Assembly: GCA_946481035.1 (NCBI GenBank)
Contig: CAMLNK010000008.1
Span: forward strand, 1-15,880
Origin: an uncultured Dyadobacter sp.
GTDB lineage: Bacteria; Bacteroidota; Bacteroidia; Cytophagales; Spirosomataceae
DNA: 15,880 bases
Reading direction: 5' to 3'
The notes beneath the pieces are model-generated. The model made no database searches. It was not told where the DNA came from and saw only the letters and a program-made list of their open reading frames with translations. The position numbers and the translations under genes are program-made. Below, one piece after another: positions 1-6,462 of the stretch (within the stretch, counting starts at the first letter, position 1; each line of letters starts with the position of its first letter).

Positions 1-814
1 CAAGGTCATTCGCGCCGAAATGATCTTTGGCTGCATCGAACATCTGGGCAGCGGTTTCGACGGGGATCGTGCGGATATTGGCATTTGAAGCTTTCAGCTG
101 CGTGGGCCCGCTTACGAGCGTCACGTACGCGCCGGCAGCCGCAAAAGCTTCCGCAATGGCGTAACCCATTTTGCCGGAAGAACGGTTGCTGATAAACCGG
201 ACCGGATCGATCGGTTCAACGGTCGGGCCGGCAGTAATAAGGATGCGTTTGGAGCTGGCAACAGGTCGTTTCGAGAAATGGTCGTTGAGTATTTTTATGA
301 TATTCTCAGGCTCGGCTAATCGTCCGTCGCCAATGAGCCCGCTCGCCAGTTCGCCGTGTTCGGGGGAAATGAAAATGTTTCCGTAACCAATCAGCCTTTC
401 AATATTGTGCTGTGTCGAAGGATGTTTGAACATATCCACATCCATTGCAGGCGCAAAGTACACCGGGCACCTTGCAGAGAGGTAAATGGCCGTCAGCAAA
501 TCATCGCAATGGCCGCTGGCGCATTTGGAAAGCGTTTTTGCCGTCGCAGGAGCTATCACGATCAGGTCGGCCCAAAGCCCGAGCTCGACATGATTATTCC
601 ATTCACCTGCTTCATTTTTGGTGAATGAGGTAAGTACGGGATTTTTGGATAGTGTCGATAGCGTCAATGGCGTAATAAATTCCGTGGCCGACTGCGTCAT
701 CACGACCCGCACTTCCGCTTCGGCCTTCACGAGCAGGCGCACCAGCAAAGCACTTTTGTAAGCAGCAATGCTACCTGAAACGCCCAGTAGTATCTTTTTA
801 CCTTTCAGATTCAA
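1..814 (-). CDS. coaBC: CoaBC, phosphopantothenoylcysteine decarboxylase / phosphopantothenate-cysteine ligase (3' end beyond window)
   Basis: Bifunctional coenzyme A biosynthesis enzyme. The CoaB half joins phosphopantothenate to cysteine and the CoaC flavoprotein half decarboxylates the product to phosphopantetheine. 271 codons of a family usually near 400 are present. The N-terminus reads [20 protein letters not shown], the flavin-binding start of CoaC. It is followed by the active-site His region ([11 protein letters not shown]), a PASANT-like motif reading PATAKT, and [10 protein letters not shown]. The CoaB half begins near residue 210 with [15 protein letters not shown] and [15 protein letters not shown]. 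No in-frame ATG precedes the conserved N-terminus. TTG at 814-812 places Met exactly where the family starts, and an in-frame stop lies about 13 codons upstream, so TTG is the best start. The gene follows the omega-like subunit gene on the same strand but is separated from it by a terminator hairpin. Oddities are PATAKT in place of PA(S/T)ANT and CDD in place of the usual CDN. The identity is very secure; the start is less so. Confidence 0.93.
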   Translation of the reverse strand, partial: MNLKGKKILLGVSGSIAAYKSALLVRLLVKAEAEVRVVMTQSATEFITPLTLSTLSKNPVLTSFTKNEAGEWNNHVELGLWADLIVIAPATAKTLSKCASGHCDDLLTAIYLSARCPVYFAPAMDVDMFKHPSTQHNIERLIGYGNIFISPEHGELASGLIGDGRLAEPENIIKILNDHFSKRPVASSKRILITAGPTVEPIDPVRFISNRSSGKMGYAIAEAFAAAGAYVTLVSGPTQLKASNANIRTIPVETAAQMFDAAKDHFGANDL

Positions 815-850
815 TTTACGAGGATTTGAATAGTGGCAACCGGTGTAAAG

Positions 851-893
851 TTAAAACAAAAAGCCCGCCATCAATCAGATTCATGGCGGGCTT
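851..893 (-). terminator. Rho-independent terminator after the omega-like subunit gene
   Basis: A perfect 11-bp inverted repeat (AAGCCCGCCAT / ATGGCGGGCTT, 861-871 and 883-893) with an 11-nt loop. On the minus strand it is followed by a T-rich run (TTTGTTTT, 860-853). It sits 17 bases after the stop of the gene at 911-1222 and 37 bases before the coaBC start, so it should uncouple the two genes at least partly. Confidence 0.85.
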
Positions 894-910
894 CGTAAAA
901 TACGGTTGTA

Positions 911-1222
911 TTATTCTTCGCTGGCGTCGCGGTAGCTGTGGTAAGTTTTGCCTTCGATGAACTCGTCGATTGCAATGCTTCCAGCCTTAGGCATACGCTC
1001 GTAAAATTTCGAAATTTCGATTTGCTCTCTGTTTTCAAACACTTCTTCAAGGTTATCCACACCGGAAGCAAATTCGGCCAGTTTGTTATTCAGCTCTTCT
1101 TTCATTTTGCTGGAAATCTGGCGTGCCCTTTTGGAAATGACCGATACGGACTCATACAGGTTACCTGTTACCGCCGCTATCTTGTCTGTATCACGGGTAA
1201 TGATCGATGGATTCGTTGCCAT
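911..1222 (-). CDS. rpoZ: DNA-directed RNA polymerase omega-like subunit (RpoZ/Rpb6 family, Bacteroidota type)
   Basis: 103 residues. The omega/Rpb6 subunit wraps the C-terminal tail of beta-prime and helps RNA polymerase assembly. The N-terminal half (about residues 8-50) carries the family pattern: DTDKIAAVTGNLYESV, then VISKRARQISSKMKEELNNKL, which resembles the omega helix with its Arg-Ala-Arg-Gln core. The acidic C-terminal half (EEVFENREQIEISKFYERMPK and a final SYRDASEE) is the extension I associate with Bacteroidota omega-like proteins. It lies 47 bases after bamD on the same strand with no hairpin between them, so it is probably cotranscribed with bamD; the strong terminator at 851-893 closes this unit. 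In Bacteroidota an omega-like gene beside bamD and coaBC is a familiar arrangement, recalled rather than checked. The ATG at 1222-1220 is the only good start. Confidence 0.85.
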   Translation of the reverse strand: MATNPSIITRDTDKIAAVTGNLYESVSVISKRARQISSKMKEELNNKLAEFASGVDNLEEVFENREQIEISKFYERMPKAGSIAIDEFIEGKTYHSYRDASEE

Positions 1223-1269
1223 AATGGTCTGATATAGTTAAATTTTTAAAACAATATAAATGGTGCCTG

Positions 1270-2193
1270 CTATTGACCGTTCGGGGTATTGACAGCCGGC
1301 GTGGTAACCTTGGCCGGTTTGGTAGCCGGATCGGGTTGAGATTCTTTCAATTTCTGACGTTCCGCTTCTACCTTGGCGATTGTTTCGATCTGCTTCTGGC
1401 TGTCGTCATACATTTTTTCGGCATCGCGGTTATATCTGCCGGTAGGATATTTGTCGACAAGCTCCTGATAGAACTTGACAACATCCTGGAATCTTTCTTT
1501 CTGCTTGTCGCTGAAACTATTGCTCGCCAGGTTGTACTGGGATTCTACTTTCAGGAATGCAAGCTCTTCGTTGTATTGCGAATCCGGGAAGTCTTTCCGG
1601 AAATTTTCAATCGAGATAACAGCCGATTTCAGTGACATTGGGTTGAAATCGCTGATCTTGTGGTACAGCCTGGCGCGCTCGTAAGCTTTCCGTTCCAGTT
1701 TGGACCTCAGTTCCAGAATATAACGGGTACATTCTTCGCGGAAAGGGCTGTCGGGATAGGTATTGATAAAATCCTGCATAGCCTGGATCGCCGTGTGTGT
1801 GCTCGTCTGATCGAGGTTGTAGGGCGACGAGTCTTTATACAGCGAAAAAGCGTGCATATACAGCGATTCCTGCGCGTAGTCGCTGCGTGCGTAGGTGTCG
1901 TAAAATTTCTTGAAAAGGAACTGGCTCGTATTGTACTGGCCCTGATGGTATTGCGAGTAAGCGTAATAGAACTGCGCAAGCTCCGATTCGGTACTTCCTT
2001 TCAGTAAAGGAATCAACTCCTCAAACAGCAGTCCTGCGCGGTAGTAGTCCGCTTTTTTGTAATAGGCCATGGCAGCATCGTATTTCTGCTGATCCGTACC
2101 TGTCTTCTGTAACTTGGAGAACTTACTGCAGGAAGTAACAACAAGGATTGCAATGAATAGCAAGAAATAGCTTGCCGGACTGTTTTTTCGCAT
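1270..2193 (-). CDS. bamD: BamD-like outer membrane protein assembly lipoprotein
   Basis: 307 residues. BamD is the essential lipoprotein of the BAM complex, which inserts beta-barrel proteins into the outer membrane from the periplasmic side. The first 22 residues form a lipoprotein signal (hydrophobic FLLFIAILVVTSC) with the lipidated Cys at residue 22. Residues about 34-270 are TPR-like helical hairpins with BamD features: YYKKADYYRAGLLFEEL, YYAYSQYHQGQY, QDFINTYPDSPF, a long charged helix (LERKAYERARLYHK) and VKFYQELVDKYPTGRY. The C-terminus is a low-complexity tail rich in Pro, Thr and Lys. The length is a little above that of E. coli BamD because of this tail. The gene has a TACCTTTG box only 8 bases before its ATG and follows the terminator of the T9SS gene, so it probably starts its own transcript and carries the omega-like gene with it. 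Confidence 0.9.
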   Translation of the reverse strand: MRKNSPASYFLLFIAILVVTSCSKFSKLQKTGTDQQKYDAAMAYYKKADYYRAGLLFEELIPLLKGSTESELAQFYYAYSQYHQGQYNTSQFLFKKFYDTYARSDYAQESLYMHAFSLYKDSSPYNLDQTSTHTAIQAMQDFINTYPDSPFREECTRYILELRSKLERKAYERARLYHKISDFNPMSLKSAVISIENFRKDFPDSQYNEELAFLKVESQYNLASNSFSDKQKERFQDVVKFYQELVDKYPTGRYNRDAEKMYDDSQKQIETIAKVEAERQKLKESQPDPATKPAKVTTPAVNTPNGQ

Positions 2194-2201
2194 ATTAACT
2201 G

Positions 2202-2209
2202 CAAAGGTA
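2202..2209 (-). promoter_or_regulatory. Candidate -7 box of the bamD promoter
   Basis: On the minus strand the bases read TACCTTTG, an exact match to the Bacteroidota -7 consensus TAnnTTTG. Only 8 bases separate it from the bamD ATG, so transcription would start within a few bases of the start codon. No clear -33 TTG lies at the usual spacing; the upstream position is taken by the T-run of the preceding terminator. Confidence 0.5.
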
Positions 2210-2211
2210 AT

Positions 2212-2248
2212 AAAAAAAAGCTACACGATTCATAACGAATGCGTAGCT
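2212..2248 (-). terminator. Rho-independent terminator after the T9SS-sorted protein gene
   Basis: An imperfect inverted repeat, AGCTACGCATTC / GAATCGTGTAGCT (2219-2248), with a 5-nt loop. On the minus strand a run of eight T (2219-2212) follows. It lies 21 bases after the stop of the gene at 2270-2887. Confidence 0.8.
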
Positions 2249-2269
2249 GATATAGTGTTAAAAGTTAGC

Positions 2270-2887
2270 CTATTGCTGATGGCGAACGAGCATTTTCTTG
2301 GTGGCCACTTTTTTGCCATCGACCGACAACTGGTAGAAATACAGGCCGGTAGCCATGTCTCTCGTATTTATCCTCAGCTTACGATCATTTTTATTGAGTG
2401 TGAACTCCTGCATCTGTGAGCCGAGCACATTGTAAAAAGTCAGTTTTGCATCACGCAGGCCCGGATTGATCGTGAAATCAATTTCAGCGTATTCACTCGC
2501 GGGGTTGGGGTAAACATTGGAAACCGAAATCTTGTCATTGACGAACAAAAGCTCTTCTGCTCTCAACTGAGCCTCCATTGCGGGTGATTTCTTTTCACTG
2601 CCTTTTTCAGCGACTTCGACAGCCAGGGTACTGTTATCTGCCGCATTAGAGGATGCAAAAAGAAACGAAGTGTAGAATGTATTCAGCGCTTTTGGATTTT
2701 GCAAAGTCAGCGGCTTATAGCTGGGGCCACTTGAAAAGTTTGAAAATTTGATGTTCTGGGATGCGGGGGCTTTCTTTTTGCCGGCTATATTCAGACGGCT
2801 TCCCCCCGATACACTTTGAGCCTGTAACCCGTGAATACTCAGGGCTAAGGCTAAAATCATATATATAAAACGTATAGTTCTTTTCAT
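2270..2887 (-). CDS. Small secreted protein with type IX secretion C-terminal sorting domain
   Basis: 205 residues. Residues 1-24 are a signal peptide (MKRTIRFIYMILALALSIHG, cleavage likely after LQAQ). Residues about 25-120 are Ser/Ala/Lys-rich with no domain I recognise. Residues about 121-205 are a type A T9SS sorting domain: VSNVYPNPASEYAEIDFTI, AKLTFYNVLGSQM, LRINTRDMATGLYFYQLS and the basic end KVATKKMLV. In the family this domain directs the exported protein through the T9SS translocon and is normally cleaved during surface attachment. A good promoter lies upstream (2947-2979) and a terminator follows, so it is a one-gene unit. The passenger is unusually short for a T9SS cargo, and its function cannot be read from the sequence. 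Confidence 0.85.
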   Translation of the reverse strand: MKRTIRFIYMILALALSIHGLQAQSVSGGSRLNIAGKKKAPASQNIKFSNFSSGPSYKPLTLQNPKALNTFYTSFLFASSNAADNSTLAVEVAEKGSEKKSPAMEAQLRAEELLFVNDKISVSNVYPNPASEYAEIDFTINPGLRDAKLTFYNVLGSQMQEFTLNKNDRKLRINTRDMATGLYFYQLSVDGKKVATKKMLVRHQQ

Positions 2888-2946
2888 AGCTGCAATCGGA
2901 TACTTTTGACTAATGCGTTATGTGTTTTTAGCTGAAAAGTACGCTA

Positions 2947-2979
2947 CAAAAATATAGAGAAATAATTGTATATTCAAAA
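2947..2979 (-). promoter_or_regulatory. Bacteroidota-type promoter of the T9SS-sorted protein gene
   Basis: On the minus strand TTTTG (2979-2975) is followed by exactly 20 bases and then TATTTTTG (2954-2947). This matches the Bacteroidota primary sigma pattern TTTG-N19/21-TAnnTTTG at both elements. The predicted 5' leader is about 55 bases, ending at the ATG at 2887. It is the best promoter match in the window. Confidence 0.65.
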
Positions 2980-3065
2980 TATATTGTGCGAACGGGTAAC
3001 TTTATTTTTGTATGGTAAAAAATCATGCCGACAGCTAACTCCGGACACAATTTCTGAGTAATAGG

Positions 3066-4676
3066 TTATTTTTCCTGCCAGGTCGTCTTGGCCTTCGTCG
3101 GTTTCTCTGCTATACGCCAGTTGAAGCCATCCAGTTGCCTCTCAGCGGGTTTTATTTTGGAGGGAGGGATCAGCTTTCCGTCCGGCTTCCCGATGAATGC
3201 GATCCGCTGTACCCGGTTGTCTTCGAAAAGCAGGTTCATTCTCCCGCATTCGACCCTGTTCAGACCGATATTTTTCTGCTTATCATCTACCGCATAGTAG
3301 GCACTTTCCCCGTTGCCGTCGACCAGCACCTGTTTCAGTTTGTTTCCTGTCTGAAAATAGGCGTTGATCGTCCTTCCCTTCACCTGATTGAATTGCTTCA
3401 CCAGCGTGTCTTCTGTTATGACAAACGACTTGCCTTTGAGCAGCATCCTGTTGATCTCATTGCTGACGAGAAATGCTGTGATCGAATCAGCTTCCATTTG
3501 GTAATGCTGGTCGCTCCAAAGGATCGGTTTGCGGAAAAAGCGGATGATCGAGTCGGCCGTGTTGTAGGTAATCGAGTCACATTTTCCCTGGAAATCGGAT
3601 TTATAAATAAACACATTGCGGTCTCCGATCAGTTTCCGTGTGCTGTCACGGGAGTTCTCAAAAGAATAGAGCGTGTCGGCGCGGATGTAAAGCGTGTCTT
3701 CGGATACCACATTCCGTACATAGGCATGCCCGAAAATTTTGGAGTAACCTTTTGTTTTCCAGTAGTATCCTTCGTCGCCATTGAGAACTGTCTTATCCTT
3801 TTTGGCAACAATCACCACATTTCCTTTCCCCTTGCCGTCGTTGGATTTGCCATCGACGACCAGCGAATCTGCGGTGAGTGTATACGTTTCATTGTCGACC
3901 GTCGTGCGCGTATGAAATGCCGACTGCGTCGATTCCGTATTGTACTGCCCTTTGGTTGCTACCACGGTACCGTCTTTGTTCACAATCTTGGTCTTGCCAT
4001 TGAAATACGACCATTTCGTGATCGAGTTGTAAAGCAGCGTATCGGTTGTGAGCGTGTACTTTTTGTTCACCAGCTTCACGTTTTTGTAATACGTAAATTC
4101 TTTGGTGGCTGTATTATAAAAGCCTTCCTTGCTGGTAAGCACATTCTCTTCGTCGACAGTCCGGCCGGGTTGCTTGTAATAAGCGATCCCGTTGGCCATG
4201 TCATACTCGATTTTTCGGGTTGTAAGCGTTTTTTTAGTGTCTTTCAGGACCGTTTTCTTTCCACTTACAATCGCGAGCCGGGTATTTCCGTAGTAAAGGA
4301 GCGTATCTCCCGTCACCGTGATTGTGTCCCCCTGCACGATCCTGACATTGCCAAATGCCTCGATCACGTTGGAATTAATGTGCTGGATAGCCAGGTTGCT
4401 GTATAAAAGAGCTCCCTTATGCCTGAAAACGCCATTTGTCACGCGTCGTGAATCGTCTCCGGGCTGATTGATAATTTCCAGCTCGTCCGATTTCAGAATC
4501 TCCACCAGGTCTTCGCTTTGTGAAGATTGCGTTTGAGGTAATGCTTTCTGTGCGAACAGATAAGGCGAAAAAATCAGTAAGGCAAAGAACGTCAGTTGAA
4601 ATATATTTCTTTCGATATTGATGACGCCGAAAAGTTTAAAAGGGTTGCAGTTTTCTGCACTATTTTTTTTCTTCAT
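3066..4676 (-). CDS. OstA-like protein (LptA / LptD N-terminal family)
   Basis: 536 residues from the chosen ATG at 4676; an earlier in-frame ATG at 4718 would add 14 residues. A hydrophobic segment (FQLTFFALLIFSPYLFAQ, about residues 26-43) is the probable export signal, preceded by an unusually long Lys/Asn-rich n-region. The mature part is a beta-strand-rich OstA fold made of repeated strands of the type GNVRIVQGDTITVTGDTLLYY, YTLTTDTLLYN, YTLTADSLVVD and DTLYIRADTLYSF, as in LptA and the periplasmic part of LptD. Such proteins form the periplasmic bridge carrying LPS to the outer membrane. It is larger than classical LptA (about 185 residues) and lacks the LptD barrel; long OstA-like proteins of this kind occur in Bacteroidota. 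The later ATG is preferred because the earlier one adds only a basic extension (MGHDPAKGKRKKSN) that overlaps the predicted tilS promoter. It diverges from tilS. Confidence 0.85.
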   Translation of the reverse strand: MKKKNSAENCNPFKLFGVINIERNIFQLTFFALLIFSPYLFAQKALPQTQSSQSEDLVEILKSDELEIINQPGDDSRRVTNGVFRHKGALLYSNLAIQHINSNVIEAFGNVRIVQGDTITVTGDTLLYYGNTRLAIVSGKKTVLKDTKKTLTTRKIEYDMANGIAYYKQPGRTVDEENVLTSKEGFYNTATKEFTYYKNVKLVNKKYTLTTDTLLYNSITKWSYFNGKTKIVNKDGTVVATKGQYNTESTQSAFHTRTTVDNETYTLTADSLVVDGKSNDGKGKGNVVIVAKKDKTVLNGDEGYYWKTKGYSKIFGHAYVRNVVSEDTLYIRADTLYSFENSRDSTRKLIGDRNVFIYKSDFQGKCDSITYNTADSIIRFFRKPILWSDQHYQMEADSITAFLVSNEINRMLLKGKSFVITEDTLVKQFNQVKGRTINAYFQTGNKLKQVLVDGNGESAYYAVDDKQKNIGLNRVECGRMNLLFEDNRVQRIAFIGKPDGKLIPPSKIKPAERQLDGFNWRIAEKPTKAKTTWQEK

Positions 4677-4693
4677 GTTGCTTTTCTTTCTCT

Positions 4694-4701
4694 TACCTTT
4701 G
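4694..4701 (+). promoter_or_regulatory. Candidate -7 box of the tilS promoter
   Basis: TACCTTTG is an exact match to TAnnTTTG, about 88 bases before the tilS ATG. It falls inside the optional N-terminal extension of the divergent OstA-like gene. No clear TTG lies 19-21 bases upstream; the upstream sequence is T-rich. Confidence 0.4.
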
Positions 4702-4757
4702 GCTGGATCGTGTCCCATTACCGTCCGGACGAAGAGATTAATCCATTCTCATTTACT

Positions 4758-4765
4758 CAAAAGTA
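4758..4765 (-). promoter_or_regulatory. Candidate -7 box of the OstA-like gene promoter
   Basis: On the minus strand the bases read TACTTTTG, an exact TAnnTTTG match. It lies 39 bases before the ATG at 4718 and 81 bases before the ATG at 4676, in the tilS leader. No clear -33 TTG at proper spacing. Confidence 0.4.
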
Positions 4766-4788
4766 CATCAAATACGATTCGCAGGTTC

Positions 4789-6120
4789 ATGTTGGATTCG
4801 TTTTTAACTTTTATTAACCAACACACGCCGGAACTGAAACAACAGCCGACTCTGCTCGCAGTAAGTGCGGGGATAGACTCCGTGGTGATGGCCGATCTGT
4901 TTTATAATCTGGGACTTCCGGCCGGCATTGCACATTGTAATTTTGGTTTGAGAGGGAAGGAGTCGGATGGGGACGAGGCCTTCGTGCGTGACCTTGCCGT
5001 CCGCTATAATTTCCCCTTTTTTGTCACTAGCCCTGACGTCAAAACCTTCGCTAAAAGCGCTTCCATTTCAACTCAAATGGCCGCCCGGGAATTACGGTAC
5101 CAGTGGTTTGAAAAAATCAGAGAGGAGTACGGTTACAAATGGATCGCCACTGCGCATCATGCGAACGATTCGCTGGAAACTTTGCTGCTGAATCTTGCGC
5201 GTGGAACCGGTCTGGCCGGACTAGCCGGCATCGCGCCCGTCAGCGGTAACCTGATCCGGCCTTTGCTATTTTCAAACCGGGCGGAAGTCAGCCGTTATGC
5301 CGCTGAAAACGGTATTCGATGGCGGGAAGACCGGACCAACGAAGCCGATGATTACTACCGGAATAAGGTGCGCCATCATGTGATCCCGGTTTTATCGGAG
5401 TTAAATCCGTCCCTGGAAATTACCTTCAATGCTTCGTCCGAGCGCTTGAGGGCCGCTCATGCATTGCTTGAAGAGCATCTGCAAAACTGGAAATCGAAGG
5501 TCGTTCGACATGATGAGGGTAGCATCCGCATTTCAATACCCGAAATTTTAAGCGAAACTGAGCCCGTTTTCCGCTTATGGGCCATTTTACAGGATTTTGG
5601 GTTCCAATACAGTCAAATGCGCGGCATTATAGCTGCCCTCACCGGAATTCCCGGCAAACGGTTTTTCTCGCCAACGCATATTTTGTTGGTTGATCGGCAT
5701 GACCTCGTTTTGAAAGAGTCATCCCAAACTACCGACGATACCGAACTGATTATTGAAGGGCCAAGCGCAATATTGGACTGGGAGGGAGCAAAGCTTACGC
5801 TGCGTATGTCCCCAATACAGAATCTACACCAATCCGACAAATCGACCATCGCCGTAGATCCCGATTTGCTCACATTTCCTCTAAGGCTGCGGAAGTGGCA
5901 GCAAGGCGACGTTTTTCAGCCTTTTGGAATGAATGGCAAGCGCAAAAAAGTGAGCGATTTGCTGATCGACAATAAAGTTGACCGTTTTCAAAAAGAAGCA
6001 ACCGCGGTCCTGGTGAACGCGGATGGCAAGATCATCTGGGTCGTAGGGATCCGCGCCGATGAGCGGTTCAGAGTAATGTCTACTACGGGTAATGCGCTGC
6101 TGATCTCGCTATCAAAGTAG
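4789..6120 (+). CDS. tilS: tRNA(Ile)-lysidine synthase TilS
   Basis: 443 residues from the ATG at 4789, the usual TilS length. TilS uses ATP to attach lysine to the wobble C34 of tRNA-Ile(CAU), switching its reading from AUG to AUA; it is cytosolic and normally essential. The N-terminal PP-loop ATPase domain (about 1-215) shows LLAVSAGIDSVVMADLF (PP-loop, residues 26-31), AHCNFGLRGKESDGDEAFV, TAHHANDSLETLLLNLARGT (120s-130s) and the WREDRTNEADDYYRNKVRH motif. The C-terminal domain has FPLRLRKWQQGDVFQPFGM and KKVSDLLIDNKV, typical of the TilS tRNA-binding end. The open frame extends upstream to 4618, but that part (a run of Phe/Leu, then Thr/Arg) is not TilS-like and overlaps the divergent gene, so the start at 4789 is chosen. 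The PP-loop reads SAGIDS where SGGxDS is the rule. Confidence 0.93.
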   Translation: MLDSFLTFINQHTPELKQQPTLLAVSAGIDSVVMADLFYNLGLPAGIAHCNFGLRGKESDGDEAFVRDLAVRYNFPFFVTSPDVKTFAKSASISTQMAARELRYQWFEKIREEYGYKWIATAHHANDSLETLLLNLARGTGLAGLAGIAPVSGNLIRPLLFSNRAEVSRYAAENGIRWREDRTNEADDYYRNKVRHHVIPVLSELNPSLEITFNASSERLRAAHALLEEHLQNWKSKVVRHDEGSIRISIPEILSETEPVFRLWAILQDFGFQYSQMRGIIAALTGIPGKRFFSPTHILLVDRHDLVLKESSQTTDDTELIIEGPSAILDWEGAKLTLRMSPIQNLHQSDKSTIAVDPDLLTFPLRLRKWQQGDVFQPFGMNGKRKKVSDLLIDNKVDRFQKEATAVLVNADGKIIWVVGIRADERFRVMSTTGNALLISLSK

Positions 6121-6160
6121 TTTGACGATCGCCGGCCATGGCATAATTATTGCATTAGTA

Positions 6161-6223
6161 TTATTTATAGGTTCAATAATGTCATTGAGCACATTGTTAC
6201 TCAAACGTTAATTCTATAAATAA
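6161..6223. repeat. Long-spaced inverted repeat upstream of the 65-residue ORF
   Basis: TTATTTATAG (6161-6170) and CTATAAATAA (6214-6223) are perfect 10-bp complements separated by 43 bases. Two mutually exclusive short stems lie inside, AATGT/ACATT and TTGAG/CTCAA. It sits between the tilS stop and the start of the small ORF, 9 bases before its ATG. It could be an AT-rich protein-binding site or a folded 5' leader. No T-run follows, so it is not a standard terminator for tilS. Confidence 0.45.
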
Positions 6224-6232
6224 CAACAGGTT

Positions 6233-6430
6233 ATGCCCCGATTTGCACTTGTAATGTCAGCCCGCTCTAATGGACAAACTGTGAATAATTCCTACAATTT
6301 CGATCTGGGCTACCCGGTTTCCGAGGAGTTTCTGATCCGGTCCTACCAGGAGTTTTACCCAACCCATTCAGATATTCACGTGATCTCGTTTACAAAAGTC
6401 GAGTGCGAAGAACTCGCGGCGGTTTTTTAA
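6233..6430 (+). CDS. Small uncharacterised protein (65 residues)
   Basis: 65 residues, Met at 6233 to TAA at 6428. The sequence (MPRFALVMSARSNGQTVNNS, then DLGYPVSEEFLIRSYQEFYP and ending ECEELAAVF) has no signal peptide, membrane segment or motif that I recognise. It looks like a small soluble alpha/beta protein. It lies 112 bases after tilS behind a long inverted repeat and converges on the large sensor gene. I see no TAnnTTTG box before it. It may be cotranscribed with tilS. Composition and a clean ATG-to-stop frame in an otherwise empty stretch favour a real gene, but this is not certain. Confidence 0.5.
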   Translation: MPRFALVMSARSNGQTVNNSYNFDLGYPVSEEFLIRSYQEFYPTHSDIHVISFTKVECEELAAVF

Positions 6431-6436
6431 TTTAAT

Positions 6437-6456
6437 GCTCCAAAACCTTTTTGAGC
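6437..6456. terminator. Candidate bidirectional terminator between convergent genes
   Basis: GCTCCAAAACCTTTTTGAGC folds as a GCTC/GAGC stem, one mismatch, then AAAA/TTTT. It lies in the 32-base gap between the small plus-strand ORF and the end of the large minus-strand gene. AT-rich sequence flanks it on both sides; a T6 run at 6423-6428 precedes it on the plus strand. Placement is better evidence than stem strength. Confidence 0.35.
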
Positions 6457-6462
6457 TACCAG

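Noticed and set aside
171..628. Two overlapping plus-strand frames near the left edge
   Set aside because: The minus strand here encodes uninterrupted CoaBC, which explains the stretch.
3135..4406. Long open frame (423 codons) on the plus strand
   Set aside because: It lies wholly antisense to the OstA-like gene, has no recognisable motif, and its composition mirrors the opposite strand's codon use.
4618..4788. N-terminal extension of TilS by 57 residues including a hydrophobic Phe/Leu stretch
   Set aside because: TilS is cytosolic and its conserved start matches the ATG at 4789; the hydrophobicity comes from reading the Lys-rich start of the OstA-like gene backwards.
6400..6428. Short CGAGT/ACTCG stem followed by six T at the end of the small ORF
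   Set aside because: The stem is only 5 bp and is separated from the T-run by six bases, so it is too weak to call as a terminator.
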